DNA of 64,000 bases from Oleisolibacter albus. GTDB taxonomy: Bacteria > Pseudomonadota > Alphaproteobacteria > Azospirillales > Azospirillaceae. The stretch covers positions 124,001 to 188,000 of the forward strand of contig NZ_QGNJ01000007.1 in assembly GCF_003336875.1 (NCBI RefSeq), read 5' to 3'. Position 1 is the first letter of the stretch. Each line of letters begins with the position of its first letter. The notes under the pieces are model-generated. The model ran no database searches and was not told the DNA's origin. It saw only the letters and a program-made list of their open reading frames with translations. Of the stretch, positions 1-8,675 are shown in pieces. A program made the position numbers and the translations under genes.

Positions 1-285
1 GGCGAAGGAGAAGGCCTCGCGGGGGAAGGCCACGGCGACGATCCCGCCCTCGCGGTAGCCGTCGGGCGTCAATTCCCCGGCCGAGGTGCAGCCCACCACC
101 GGCACGTCACCGAAACACCGGGCCAGGGCGGCGGCCAGCCGGTCGAGATCATACCGGACGGAGCAGAACACCAGCACCAGGGCCGGGGCGGCCGGTCCCG
201 CCAGCTGCGCCCGGATCTCGGCCGCGGCATCGTCCGCCGCCGCCGCGCCGGACCAGGCGGTGCGGAGCAGCCTCGTCCTGGACAT
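1..285 (-). CDS. FIST N-terminal domain protein (partial, C-terminus beyond window)
   Basis: The N-terminal 95 codons of a protein whose reading frame stays open to the left edge of the window. The segment ALVLVFCSVRYDLDRL, followed by VPVVGCTSAGELTPDGY, matches the start of FIST domains, which are predicted ligand-sensing domains often linked to chemotaxis or signal transduction. The start ATG at 285 is preceded by a GGAAGGG ribosome-binding site. The output domain, if any, is outside the window, so the partner cannot be stated. Recognition of the domain is from memory of the family pattern. Confidence 0.75.
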   Translation of the reverse strand, partial: MSRTRLLRTAWSGAAAADDAAAEIRAQLAGPAAPALVLVFCSVRYDLDRLAAALARCFGDVPVVGCTSAGELTPDGYREGGIVAVAFPREAFSFA

Positions 286-383
286 CGCATCCCTTCCCCG
301 GAGCCCGCGGCCCCTGTTCTCGCTTACACCGGACTCTATGCGGGCCACGGCGCCATGGGAAGCCGGCGCCCCGCCGGAACCCC

Positions 384-1403
384 TTAGACATTGGTGTAAT
401 GGCCGGGGGTGGCGCGGTAATGCAGGCGGGCGGCCTCGCGGCCCACAGCCTCGGACCAGCCGCTGCGCCGGTCGGATGCCACATCCTCCACCGCCCGGCG
501 CGCCAGCTCCGGCAACAGGTGCAGCCCGGCCAGATCATCCATGCCGATGGGGGTCTGCGGGCAGCGGTCGATGCGCAGATAGCGGGGGCCGAGGATGCGC
601 CGGGCCTGATCCACGCCGGCATGCTCCTGCGCTGTGACCGTCAGTTCCACCAGCCGGTGCCGGCGCAGCCAGGCCAGCCCGCCGGTGGAGCCGAAGGGCC
701 GGCCCGGCAACGGCGACGCCGCCGTGCCGATGCTGAGCACATGGATCCCCGACAACGGTGCGTGGAGATGGGCCATGGCCGCACTGACCGCCAGCAGATC
801 CGGTGCATTGGCCACCAGACCGCCATCGGCATAGACATGATCGCCGATACGGTGCGGCGGGAAGAAGGTGGGAGCCGCCGCAGTGGCCAGGGCGGCATCC
901 AGCAGTGTGACCGTGTCGGCCTGCGCACCCGCCAGCCCGCGCGAGCGGAAAAGGTGCGAGCGGCCCGCCGTCTGATCCACCGCGGTCACCAGCAGCGGCA
1001 CCTCCAGGTCGCTGAACCGCCGCCCGGCCTGATCGCCCAGGATCGACTGGACCGCCTGGCGCAGAGGCTCCTGGGGATAGCGGGCGGTGAGCAGGTAATG
1101 GCGGAAGGGACGGCGCCGGAAGATGTGCGGCGCCCGGGTGCGGATGGCGTCGGCAATCCGGGCCGCCGGAATGCCGGCGGCGAGCCCGATGGCGATGATG
1201 CCGCCGATGGAGGTGCCCGCCAGAAGGTCGAAGCGCGTGGCCGCCGGCGCCCCGGCCGCCGCCTCGAACGCCGTCAGCACGGTGGCGGTGAACAGGCCGC
1301 GCAGACCGCCGCCGCCGAGGCTGAGACAGGCCACCAGCGCCTGTGCCGGCGCGGCCGGGGCTACCGGGCCATCCAGGGCCGGGTCAGGCCGGCGGGACGG
1401 CAT
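384..1403 (-). CDS. Patatin-like phospholipase
   Basis: About 339 residues. Visible patatin hallmarks, in order, are the oxyanion-hole glycine stretch LGGGGLRG, the nucleophile elbow GTSIGG (Ser of the Ser-Asp dyad) and the YADGGLVANAPD block carrying the catalytic Asp. It is expected to hydrolyse acyl esters of phospholipids, probably in the cytoplasm because no signal peptide is seen. I chose ATG 1403 (MPSRRPDPAL), which overlaps the end of the upstream PIN-like gene by 20 bases; an upstream in-frame start at 1445 is possible but would overlap more. The overlap suggests co-transcription with the two small genes upstream. The role (lipid turnover, or an effector linked to the TA-like pair) is unknown. 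Confidence 0.85.
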   Translation of the reverse strand: MPSRRPDPALDGPVAPAAPAQALVACLSLGGGGLRGLFTATVLTAFEAAAGAPAATRFDLLAGTSIGGIIAIGLAAGIPAARIADAIRTRAPHIFRRRPFRHYLLTARYPQEPLRQAVQSILGDQAGRRFSDLEVPLLVTAVDQTAGRSHLFRSRGLAGAQADTVTLLDAALATAAAPTFFPPHRIGDHVYADGGLVANAPDLLAVSAAMAHLHAPLSGIHVLSIGTAASPLPGRPFGSTGGLAWLRRHRLVELTVTAQEHAGVDQARRILGPRYLRIDRCPQTPIGMDDLAGLHLLPELARRAVEDVASDRRSGWSEAVGREAARLHYRATPGHYTNV

Positions 1404-1881
1404 AGGGATCGACCAGATGCAGGCTGTGATCGCGCACCAGCACATCGTGCCAGGGGCGCCGCCGGGTGACGAAGCGGTAGCGGCGGACCAGCGCCTGGGC
1501 CGGCACCATCAGCACGGCCCCGTCCACGGGCCAGCGCCCGGCCGGAGACCCGCCCTGCCCGGACGGCCCCTCCGCCGGCCGCTCCTCCCCCGGCTGCTCC
1601 TCCAGGCCGAGCGACAGCAGCCGCGCCCATTCCTCGGCATCGCGCGGGTCGAAATCGAAGGTGCGCGCCTGGAACGCGGTCTTGGCCTCCACCAGCCGCG
1701 GGCGCCACAGGGCGCGGTCGCGGGCCGGCCGATCCTCGATGGCGTTTTCGGCCAGACCCAGGACGACGGTGCTGACATAGGCCAGCCGGTCGGGAATGGC
1801 ATTGGCCCTGGCCCAGCGCGTGACCGGCGTTTCCGTGCCCCGGATCAGGTCCAGGAACGGCTGCACGTCGAACAGATACAT
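1384..1881 (-). CDS. PIN-domain-like protein, VapC-type (putative)
   Basis: 165 residues. The N-terminus MYLFDVQPFLDLIRG has the spacing of the first acidic PIN motif, VSTVVLGLAENAI resembles the second acidic motif of VapC ribonucleases, and the C-terminal GAVLMVPAQAL...FVTRR...DPYAV resembles the VapC ending with the conserved Thr-Arg and Asp-Pro. There is an unusual insert rich in Glu, Pro and Gly (about residues 95-115). Several acidic positions are not clearly conserved, so it may be a divergent or inactive PIN protein. It lies 6 bases downstream of the 166-residue gene and overlaps the patatin gene. The toxin assignment is inference. Confidence 0.5.
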   Translation of the reverse strand: MYLFDVQPFLDLIRGTETPVTRWARANAIPDRLAYVSTVVLGLAENAIEDRPARDRALWRPRLVEAKTAFQARTFDFDPRDAEEWARLLSLGLEEQPGEERPAEGPSGQGGSPAGRWPVDGAVLMVPAQALVRRYRFVTRRRPWHDVLVRDHSLHLVDPYAVPPA

Positions 1882-1887
1882 GGCCGG

Positions 1888-2388
1888 CTAGAGATCGTAG
1901 GCCGGGCGGCGGCCACGCCGCGGGACAGCCTCCAGCGCCGGAGCCGCCGGCAGGTCGGGGCGCGGGGCGAACAGGTCCGCCAGACCGGGCGTCGGCGTTC
2001 CCACCGCCTCCAGCAGGGCATCCAGCATGTCCATGCGCATGGTGACCGTGGCTTCCGGCGTGATCTGCTTGCGCCGGCCGGGGGCCACGATCCGCACCTC
2101 GCCGGGCTTCATCTGCTGCGACAGGGAGCGGGCCTCCCGCACATTGACGATCTCGGCCACGGCCTCGATGCTGCTGCGGATCGCGGCGTGCGCCGCAGCG
2201 GGCGCATCCGGCGTGCGCAGCACCCGGACCGGACCGCCGATGCCCGTGGCCGGCCTTTCCACCGCGGCCGGCCGTTGACGCGGCGCGTTGGCCACCAGCT
2301 TGCCGGTGGCGGGATCGCGGCCCACATGCAGGCGGACGCGCCGGTCGCCGGCGGCACCGGGTCCCGCGGCTTTCGTCTGATTGGCCAT
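1888..2388 (-). CDS. Uncharacterised 166-residue protein, possible antitoxin partner
   Basis: The protein begins MANQTKAAGPG and has a strong GGAGGT ribosome-binding site directly upstream of ATG 2388, which fixes the start. It is basic and Ala/Pro-rich at the N-terminus, with a central helical segment (AIRSSIEAVAEIVNVREARSL) and a second one (MRMDMLDALLEAV). I do not recognise a family. It is first in a three-gene unit with the PIN-like and patatin genes, and a 10-bp palindrome (CGTGTACACG) lies about 40 bases upstream, as expected for an autoregulated antitoxin operon. At 166 residues it is long for a VapB-type antitoxin. Function unknown. Confidence 0.7.
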   Translation of the reverse strand: MANQTKAAGPGAAGDRRVRLHVGRDPATGKLVANAPRQRPAAVERPATGIGGPVRVLRTPDAPAAAHAAIRSSIEAVAEIVNVREARSLSQQMKPGEVRIVAPGRRKQITPEATVTMRMDMLDALLEAVGTPTPGLADLFAPRPDLPAAPALEAVPRRGRRPAYDL

Positions 2389-2426
2389 GGCCGACCTCCA
2401 TTTCCGTGCGCACAGTCTAGGATAAA

Positions 2427-2436
2427 CGTGTACACG
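2427..2436. promoter_or_regulatory. 10-bp palindrome CGTGTACACG upstream of the PIN/patatin unit
   Basis: A perfect palindrome centred about 43 bases upstream of the start at 2388 and within the 73-base gap to pqqE. Its TGTACA centre resembles operators of antitoxin-type repressors. It is short, so chance occurrence is possible. Confidence 0.35.
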
Positions 2437-2461
2437 GAGCAAGCGGCGGACAAGGGGCGGA

Positions 2462-3547
2462 TCAGGAGAAGCGGCGATAGGTGAAGGCCGCGTCGTCCGC
2501 GGCGGCCTCGCGCCCGGCCAGGGCCACCAGGGCGGCATGGTGGGGGGAGCGGTTGCAGGCCGGATCGGTGGCGCCGGCATCCCCCGCCAGGGCCAGGGCC
2601 TGGCAGCGGCAGCCGCCCCAGTCGCGCTGCTTATGTTCGCAGCCCTGGCACAGCGGCGGCATCCAGCCGGTGCCGCGGTAGCGCTCGAACGCCGCCCCCG
2701 TCTCCCAGATCTCGGCCAGGGGGCGGTCGGTGACACGGTCGAAGCCCAGGCCGGGGATGCTCTCCGCCGCGTGGCAGGGGAGGACCTTGCCGGCCGGGTT
2801 GACGGTGATGAAGCGGCGGCCCCAGCCGCCCATGCAGGGCTTGGGCCGGCTGGCATAGTAATCGGGGATGACATAGTCGATGACCAGACGGCCCTTCAGC
2901 TCCGCCCGCGCCGCCTCCACCAGCCGGGTGGCGGTATCCAGCTGCCCGCGGGTCGGCATCAGGGCGGCGCGGTTCTTCAGCGCCCAGCCGTAATACTGCA
3001 CATGCGCCACCTCCAGCCGGGCGGCGTCCAGATCCAGCGCCAGGGCGATCATCTCCCCCAGCCGGTCCAGGTTGCGGCGGTGGACCACGGCGTTGAGCGT
3101 CAGCGGCAGGCCGGCGGCGCGGACGGCGCGGCAGAAGGCCAGCTTCTTCGCCTGGGCGCCCTTCAGCCCGCCGATGATCTCGGCCGAGGACGTCTCGGTG
3201 TCCTGGATGCTGACCTGCACATGGTCGAGGCCGGCGGCGGCCAGGGCCGCCAGCCGGCCCGCATCCACCAGCACGCCGGAGGTGATGAGGTTGCTGTAGA
3301 GGCCGAGGGCGGCGGCATGGGCCACCAGCCCCTCCAGATCCTTGCGCACGGTGGGCTCGCCGCCGGAGAAATGCACCTGCAGGCAGCCCAGCGCCGCGGC
3401 CTCCGTCATCACCCGCATCCAGGCGTCGGTCGGCAGTTCGCCGGCGGCGCGCACCATCTCCACGGGGTTGGAGCAATAGGGGCAGGCCAGCGGGCAGCGG
3501 TGGGTCAACTCGGCCAGCAGGGCCAGGGGCGGGGCGGGTGCGGTCAT
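2462..3547 (-). CDS. pqqE: PqqA peptide cyclase (radical SAM)
   Basis: 361 residues, the usual PqqE length. The radical-SAM cysteines are C18-x3-C22-x2-C25 in [15 protein letters not shown]. The C-terminal SPASM-type region contains [18 protein letters not shown] and further Cys residues for auxiliary clusters. PqqE forms the Glu-Tyr C-C crosslink in PqqA, with PqqD as peptide chaperone. It is the last gene of pqqABCDE and overlaps pqqD by 4 bases (ATGA), so the two are translationally coupled. Confidence 0.97.
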   Translation of the reverse strand: MTAPAPPLALLAELTHRCPLACPYCSNPVEMVRAAGELPTDAWMRVMTEAAALGCLQVHFSGGEPTVRKDLEGLVAHAAALGLYSNLITSGVLVDAGRLAALAAAGLDHVQVSIQDTETSSAEIIGGLKGAQAKKLAFCRAVRAAGLPLTLNAVVHRRNLDRLGEMIALALDLDAARLEVAHVQYYGWALKNRAALMPTRGQLDTATRLVEAARAELKGRLVIDYVIPDYYASRPKPCMGGWGRRFITVNPAGKVLPCHAAESIPGLGFDRVTDRPLAEIWETGAAFERYRGTGWMPPLCQGCEHKQRDWGGCRCQALALAGDAGATDPACNRSPHHAALVALAGREAAADDAAFTYRRFS

Positions 3548-3822
3548 GGCAGCAGCATCCCCCTGTCGGCCAGATCCTGCAGCAGGGCGGTGACATCGGC
3601 CGTCACCTCCGCCGGGTCGGCCCGGTATTCCTCGGCCAGGGCGCCGGCAATGGCGGACAGGGTGGCCTGCCCGTCGCAGCGGCGCAGCACGGCCGCCGCG
3701 ATCTCGTCCAGCATCAGCACCCGCTCCGGCCCCAGCAGCACCCAGCCGTCCCGCGCCGTGTCGAAACGCAGCTTGGCATGGCGCGGCAGGGCGGGACGGC
3801 TGTCGGCGGTGAGGGCGGGCAT
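3544..3822 (-). CDS. pqqD: PQQ biosynthesis peptide chaperone PqqD
   Basis: 92 residues from ATG 3822, which has an AGGAG site; the frame extends further upstream but a longer start would add a non-PqqD sequence. The body ([18 protein letters not shown], then a winged-helix-like segment ending in [12 protein letters not shown]) matches PqqD, which binds PqqA and presents it to PqqE. It lies 41 bases after pqqC and overlaps pqqE by 4. Confidence 0.95.
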   Translation of the reverse strand: MPALTADSRPALPRHAKLRFDTARDGWVLLGPERVLMLDEIAAAVLRRCDGQATLSAIAGALAEEYRADPAEVTADVTALLQDLADRGMLLP

Positions 3823-3863
3823 CGTTTCACTCCTGTCCGCAAGGGGCCTGTGATCCCGTGCGA

Positions 3864-4613
3864 TCACCGGGCATGCGCATCGGGCACGAAGGCGCCGGGC
3901 GGGATATGGCCGGGGGCCACATAGGCGTGGTACAGCGCGTCCAGCTGCGCCCACAGCACATCGCATTTGAAGGACAGGGCGGCGATGACGGCCTGCTGCT
4001 GCTCCGGCGTGCGGGCGTGGTGCTTGACATAGGCCAGCGCGAAATCGGCGTCGCGCGGCGCTTCGGTCAGCCGGTTCTGGAAATAGGCCAGCGTCCGGGG
4101 CGTGATGAAATCATAGTTGGCCAGCATGCCGGCCACGCGGTTGGCGATGATGCCGGGCGAGAACATCTCGGTCAGGCTGGAGGCCACGGCCTCCAGCACC
4201 GGGCGTTCGGCCACGAAGTGCACATAGGCGTCCACGGCGAAGCGGGTGGCCGGCAGCAGGCCGCAGCCGCGTTCCACATAATCGCGGTCCAGCCCCAGCC
4301 CGTCGGTCAGCGCCAGCCAGCGGGCGATTCCGCCCTCCGCGCCAGTCCCATCCGGGCTGCCGTCATGGTCGATGATGCGCTGGCGCCAGATGCGGCGGTC
4401 GGCGGCCTTGTCCAGCCGGGCCAGCAGGGTGGCGTCCTTGCGCGGGATGCTGGCCTGGTAATAATAGCGGTTCAGCGCCCAGGCCTGGACCTGCCCCTTG
4501 TCCAGCCGCCCGCCATGCAGCAGCCCGTGGAACGGGTGCAGATGGTGGTAACGCGCCTCGCCCACGGCGCGCAGGCGCTGTTCCAGCTGATCGGGACCGA
4601 GAAGCGCGGTCAT
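3864..4613 (-). CDS. pqqC: Pyrroloquinoline-quinone synthase PqqC
   Basis: 249 residues, the normal length for PqqC, an all-helical heme-oxygenase-fold cofactorless oxidase. It catalyses the last step, ring closure and eight-electron oxidation of AHQQ to PQQ. Segments such as HPFHGLLHGGRLDKGQVQAW and NRYYYQASIPRKDA are characteristic. It overlaps pqqB by 4 bases. Confidence 0.97.
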   Translation of the reverse strand: MTALLGPDQLEQRLRAVGEARYHHLHPFHGLLHGGRLDKGQVQAWALNRYYYQASIPRKDATLLARLDKAADRRIWRQRIIDHDGSPDGTGAEGGIARWLALTDGLGLDRDYVERGCGLLPATRFAVDAYVHFVAERPVLEAVASSLTEMFSPGIIANRVAGMLANYDFITPRTLAYFQNRLTEAPRDADFALAYVKHHARTPEQQQAVIAALSFKCDVLWAQLDALYHAYVAPGHIPPGAFVPDAHAR

Positions 4614-5515
4614 AGGGTGATCTCCAGCCCGTCTGCCGCCACCTCCCAGCCGGCGGCGGCCAGGGCGGCGCGCTCGCGGCTGTCGTCCAGCAGGATGGGA
4701 TTGGTGTTGTTGATGTGGATGTAGATCCGGCGCCCGGCCCGGAGCCCGGCCAGCCCCGCCAGCGATCCGTCCGGCCCGCCGATGGGCAGATGGCCCATGC
4801 GCCGCCCGGTCTTGCTGCCGACACCGGCGTCCCGCATCTCGGTATCGGTCCAGACGGTGCCGTCGAAGAACACCACGTCCGCCCCGTGCAGGCGGTTGAG
4901 CAGCCCGTCGGTCAGGCGGGCGCAGCCCGGCACATAGAGCAGGCGCCGGCCGCCCTGGCGCAGCTCCAGCCCCACGGTATGGCCCGCTTCCGCATCCAGC
5001 ACCGGCGCCTCCCCCTCCAGATAGAGGGCGACCTTGCCGGGAACGGTGAACATCTCCAGCGACAGCCCGGCCGGACCGTCGGGAAAGGCCAGATCCGCCG
5101 TCGCGCCCGGATCGAGCGGACGGCGGGACACCAGATCCGGGTTCAGCACGCCGAACAGGCTGTTACCGGCCAGCACGCCCAGCACGTCGGGCGAGGCATA
5201 GAGCGTGAAGGCATGGGCTTCGCGCAGATCGAGCAGGCCCGCCACATGGTCCACATCGGCATTGGTCAGCACCACGGCGCCGATGGGGCTGTGGCGCAGC
5301 CCACGCGGATGCAGCGCCGGTGTGGCCTGGATCTGCTGGCGCAGGTCGGGCGAGGCGTTCAGCAGGACCCAGCGCTCCCCGTCGGCACTGACGGCCAGCG
5401 AGGATTGGGTGCAGGGCCGGGCATCGCCGGCCCTGGCCCGGCGGCAGCCGGGGCAGCCGCAGTTCCACTGGGGAAAGCCGCCGCCGGCCGCGGCGCCAAG
5501 GACGATGATGCGCAT
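4610..5515 (-). CDS. pqqB: PQQ biosynthesis protein PqqB
   Basis: 301 residues of metallo-beta-lactamase-like fold. The N-terminus MRIIVLGAAAGGGFPQWNC and the CPGC-type cysteine pair are typical of PqqB. The NADVDHVAGLLDLRE segment is the degenerate metal-binding motif. The family is implicated in hydroxylating the PqqA-derived Tyr of the Glu-Tyr dipeptide before PqqC. It lies 52 bases after pqqA. Confidence 0.97.
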   Translation of the reverse strand: MRIIVLGAAAGGGFPQWNCGCPGCRRARAGDARPCTQSSLAVSADGERWVLLNASPDLRQQIQATPALHPRGLRHSPIGAVVLTNADVDHVAGLLDLREAHAFTLYASPDVLGVLAGNSLFGVLNPDLVSRRPLDPGATADLAFPDGPAGLSLEMFTVPGKVALYLEGEAPVLDAEAGHTVGLELRQGGRRLLYVPGCARLTDGLLNRLHGADVVFFDGTVWTDTEMRDAGVGSKTGRRMGHLPIGGPDGSLAGLAGLRAGRRIYIHINNTNPILLDDSRERAALAAAGWEVAADGLEITL

Positions 5516-5567
5516 GGCTCCCCTCCGAAGCGCTCCGGGGCCGGGCGGCGGGTCGGTGTCGCGCCGG

Positions 5568-5648
5568 TCAGATCTCGGCGCAGGCGTAGCAGTTGATCTC
5601 GCAGCCGACGGAGATCTCGACGAAGCGGGGCTTCTTCCAGGACGTCAT
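5568..5648 (-). CDS. pqqA: PQQ precursor peptide PqqA (26 aa)
   Basis: This small gene encodes MTSWKKPRFVEISVGCEI followed by NCYACAEI. It keeps the Glu-x3-Tyr spacing (E17 and Y21) that PqqE crosslinks to form PQQ. A GGAGG site precedes ATG 5648. Three extra Cys residues (16, 20, 23) around the crosslink site are less usual than in the textbook PqqA. It is the first gene of the operon, so the promoter should lie in 5649-5758. No pqqF/pqqG protease gene is in the window. Confidence 0.95.
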   Translation of the reverse strand: MTSWKKPRFVEISVGCEINCYACAEI

Positions 5649-5758
5649 GGGTTCCTCCGGTGTCGTTCGCCGCCGCCCGGTCTGGCCGGCGGTCGGAGGA
5701 GCGTAGCGCCGAACGGTTCGGCGGGTTACCTATGCCTGCCATAGGGTGCGGCCGGTGA

Positions 5759-6244
5759 ATGCTGTCCCCCTGCGGCAAAATGGACGTGAAAACCGTTCGC
5801 CGGTTCAACTATGGTGCGAGCATGGGAGGCGCCGCACGAACAGACCGGACCGGATTGCGGGGGCTGACACGCCGGCTGGCGTGGGGCGGCAGTGCCACGG
5901 CTGTGCTGGCGCTGCTGCTGAACCTGCTGGTCTGGGCGCTCTATGCTCCGGCCATGGGCCTGGGCATCCGCACCCCCATCTGCACACCCGAGGGCGCCCG
6001 CACCATCCTGGTCGATGCCCGCACGGGGCAGAAGCTGGACGAGGACGGCCCGGCCCACGCCGATATCGGCGGGCGCCACTGCCCGCTGGGCCTGCTGGCC
6101 ACCAGCCTGGCCGCCCCGCCGGCCCTGCTGCTGACGGCCCCCGTTCTGCCGCGGCTGGCCGACCGGTCGCCGATCCCGGCACAGCCGGTCCCGCCGGCCC
6201 CGGTGCCGACGGGCTGGCAGGCGCGCGCCCCGCCGCTGGCCTGA
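5759..6244 (+). CDS. DUF2946-like membrane-anchored protein upstream of copper receptor
   Basis: 161 residues from the first ATG. One hydrophobic segment (ATAVLALLLNLLVWALY, about residues 47-63) is followed by an exported part with PICTPEGA and GGRHCPLGLLA, the Cys and Cys/His pattern seen in DUF2946 proteins. These often sit beside TonB copper receptors and may handle copper. ATGs at 5780 and 5822 are alternative starts and none has a clear Shine-Dalgarno site. The gene precedes the OprC-type receptor by 107 bases on the same strand. The copper role is inferred from neighbourhood and Cys/His content. Confidence 0.65.
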   Translation: MLSPCGKMDVKTVRRFNYGASMGGAARTDRTGLRGLTRRLAWGGSATAVLALLLNLLVWALYAPAMGLGIRTPICTPEGARTILVDARTGQKLDEDGPAHADIGGRHCPLGLLATSLAAPPALLLTAPVLPRLADRSPIPAQPVPPAPVPTGWQARAPPLA

Positions 6245-6351
6245 CCCCCCCCCGGTTCCGCCGTTTTCCCCTTCACGCGACCGCATCGAGGCCATGCCGC
6301 CTCTGCGGCCACCGGGCCATGTGTGCCCGGATTCCCACCGACAGGACCATC

Positions 6352-8370
6352 ATGCCCGTCATGACCATGACGCCGGCACGCCTTGCCGCGTGCCTTCTGC
6401 TGAGCACCGCCGCCACTGCGATGGCGGCCGCCCCCCAGGCCGGCGAAACCCGGACCGACGAAACCCGGGCCGGCGAAACCCTGGTGCTGCGCCCGCTGGT
6501 CGTCACCGCCCCCGACACGGTCAGTCCGCTGCAGGTGGAAACCGACCCCAAGCAGCCGCGCCAGCCCGTCCCCGCCAATGACGGGGCCGGCTATCTGAAG
6601 TCCATTCCCGGCTTTTCCGTCATCCGCAAGGGCGGCACCGGCGGCGACCCCGTGTTCCGCGGCCAGTCCGGCTCGCGCCTGGGCATGCTGATCGACGGGT
6701 CGCCGGTGCTGGGTGGCTGCGGCATGCGCATGGACCCGCCCACGGCCTATGCCTTCCCTGAGGCCTTCGACCGCATCACCGTGCTGAAGGGGCCGCAGAG
6801 CGTGCGCTATGGCGGCGGCCTGTCGGGCGCGGCGGTGCTGATCGAGCGCGACACCGCCCGCTTCGACATGCCCGGCCTGCGCGGCAATGCCAGCCTGCTG
6901 GGCGGCACGGCCGGGCGCAACGACCAGCTGGTCGATGTCACCGCCGGCATGGCGGAGGGCTATGTCCGCGTCATCGGCACCCGTGCCCACAGCGACGATT
7001 ACGAGGACGGGGCCGGCCATGATGTGCATTCGGCCTATAACCGGTCCAGCGGCACGCTGGTGGCCGGCTGGACACCGGATGCGCACACCCTGCTGGAAGC
7101 CAGCAGCGAGATCAGCGAGGCCCGCGCCGCCTATGCCGACCGCATGATGGACGGGGCCAAGTTCGACCGGAATTCGCACCGGCTGCGCTTCAGCCGCGAC
7201 GACCTCTCCCCCCTGGTTGCCCGGGTCGAGGCCAGCGCCTATTACGACTATGTCGACCATGTCATGGACAGTTTCAGCCTGCGCCGCTGGACCGGCGGCA
7301 TGATGGCGCCGCTGAGCAACCCCGACCGCGAGGGCTATGGCGGCCGCACCGCGGTGGAACTGCGCCCGCGGGAGGCGCTGACGGTCACGCTGGGTCTGGA
7401 CGGCAACCATGACCGGCACAGCACGCGCAATCTCACAGCGGCGGAATACCGGGCCGGGGTGGATTACCGCGACAAGCCGCGCGTGGCCGATCTGGAATTC
7501 ACCACCCTGGGCGGCTTCATTGAGGCCGACTATGCCCTGGACAAGGATCGGGTGCTGGTGGCCGGCTATCGCCTCAACCGCACGCGGGCCGAACGGCGGA
7601 GCGTTGCCAACGCCCCCGAGGACACCGACATGCTGCACAACGGGTTCCTGCGGCTGGAACAGGAGGTGACGGCCGGAGCGGTACCGCTGACGCTCTATGC
7701 CGGCCTTGGCCACAGCGAACGTGCCCCGGACTATTGGGAGCGCAACCGGCTGTTCACGCTGACGCCGGAGAAGACCACGCAGATCGATGCCGGTCTGCTG
7801 CACCGGTCCGGCCGCTGGACCGGGTCGCTGTCGCTGTTCGCCAACCGCATCGACGATTACATGCTGCTGTCCAGCAGCACCGGCAAGAATGTCGATGCCA
7901 GCCAGTGGGGCGGCGAGGCCGAACTGGGCTATGCCATCAGCGCGCAGTGGAGCGTGGACGCCTCGCTGGCCTATGTCCGCGGCCACAACCGCTCCGACGA
8001 CCGGCCGCTGGCGCAGATGCCGCCCTTCGAGGCCAAGCTGGGCCTGACCTATGACGACGGCACCTGGCTGGCCGGCGGGCTGGCCCGGCTGGTGTCACCG
8101 CAGAACCGGGTCGATACGGGCTGGGGCAACATCGCCGGCACCGACATCGGCACCGTCGGCGGCTTCGCCGTCTTCTCCGCCTCGGCCGGCTGGCGCCCGG
8201 CCCAGGGCGTGACGCTGACGCTGGGGATCGACAACATCTTCGACCGCACCTATGCCGAGGCGCTGAGCCGGGCCGGCACCGCCAGCCTGGCCGGTCAGGG
8301 CTATGTCCAGACCACCCGCGTCAACGAGCCGGGACGCACGGCCTGGCTGAAGGGCAGCGTGAGCTTCTGA
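6352..8370 (+). CDS. TonB-dependent copper receptor (OprC/NosA-type)
   Basis: 672 residues from ATG 6352 (MPVMTMTPARLAACLLLS), which starts a signal peptide cleaved near ATAMA. The plug domain contains GDPVFRGQSGSRLGMLIDG and GGCGMRMDPPTAYAFPEAF, the Cys/Met-rich signature of the OprC/NosA copper receptor family. The barrel ends in a terminal Phe (LKGSVSF). Receptors of this family take up copper across the outer membrane; NosA was found through its need in N2O reductase maturation, so a link to the nos cluster at 32.8 kb is plausible. Three near-identical short repeats (GETRTDE, GETRAGE, GETL) follow the signal peptide in place of an obvious TonB box. Confidence 0.9.
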   Translation: MPVMTMTPARLAACLLLSTAATAMAAAPQAGETRTDETRAGETLVLRPLVVTAPDTVSPLQVETDPKQPRQPVPANDGAGYLKSIPGFSVIRKGGTGGDPVFRGQSGSRLGMLIDGSPVLGGCGMRMDPPTAYAFPEAFDRITVLKGPQSVRYGGGLSGAAVLIERDTARFDMPGLRGNASLLGGTAGRNDQLVDVTAGMAEGYVRVIGTRAHSDDYEDGAGHDVHSAYNRSSGTLVAGWTPDAHTLLEASSEISEARAAYADRMMDGAKFDRNSHRLRFSRDDLSPLVARVEASAYYDYVDHVMDSFSLRRWTGGMMAPLSNPDREGYGGRTAVELRPREALTVTLGLDGNHDRHSTRNLTAAEYRAGVDYRDKPRVADLEFTTLGGFIEADYALDKDRVLVAGYRLNRTRAERRSVANAPEDTDMLHNGFLRLEQEVTAGAVPLTLYAGLGHSERAPDYWERNRLFTLTPEKTTQIDAGLLHRSGRWTGSLSLFANRIDDYMLLSSSTGKNVDASQWGGEAELGYAISAQWSVDASLAYVRGHNRSDDRPLAQMPPFEAKLGLTYDDGTWLAGGLARLVSPQNRVDTGWGNIAGTDIGTVGGFAVFSASAGWRPAQGVTLTLGIDNIFDRTYAEALSRAGTASLAGQGYVQTTRVNEPGRTAWLKGSVSF

Positions 8371-8675
8371 ACAGGCGCCGCCCGGGGGGCACCCCGGGCG
8401 GCTCTCCCCGCTTTGGCGCAAGGGTCGGCCGCCTCTGTCTGGACCCGCACCGGCCGATCAGGATGCGGAACGGGGCAAGACGGGGAAGAACCGCGGATGA
8501 CGCGGCGCGACGGCACGGCTTGCTGCCATGCCGCCACTGGCCGTTCTGCGGAACGCGATGGCTGAGGCTGGATGGCCGAGGCGGGCTGAACGTCCTTCAC
8601 CCATTGCGCAAACCGGTGGGTGGCCAGAGCGGTCGCAGCCACCGCCACGCCGGTGGGGAAATCCGCGGCAGGGCA
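8371..8675. other. Intergenic region without a credible gene
   Basis: 305 bases between the copper receptor and the glycosyltransferase. It holds one copy of a 35-bp direct repeat (8394-8428). Short open frames on both strands lack ribosome-binding sites and recognisable content. GC content falls sharply just beyond its right end, near 8740. Confidence 0.5.
8394..8428 (+). repeat. 35-bp direct repeat, copy 1 (flanks glycosyltransferase cassette)
   Basis: Begins CCGGGCGGCTCTCC and ends GCGCAAGGGTCGG. It is identical over 35 bases and in the same orientation to 10100-10134. The two copies bracket the GC-poor glycosyltransferase and the IS3 remnant. It could be a recombination or insertion scar, or a dispersed REP-like element. 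Confidence 0.75.

Noticed and set aside
5941-7986. 681-codon open frame opposite the copper receptor
   Set aside because: It is a shadow frame produced by high GC third positions of the receptor gene, with His/Gly/Ala-rich sequence and no ribosome-binding site.
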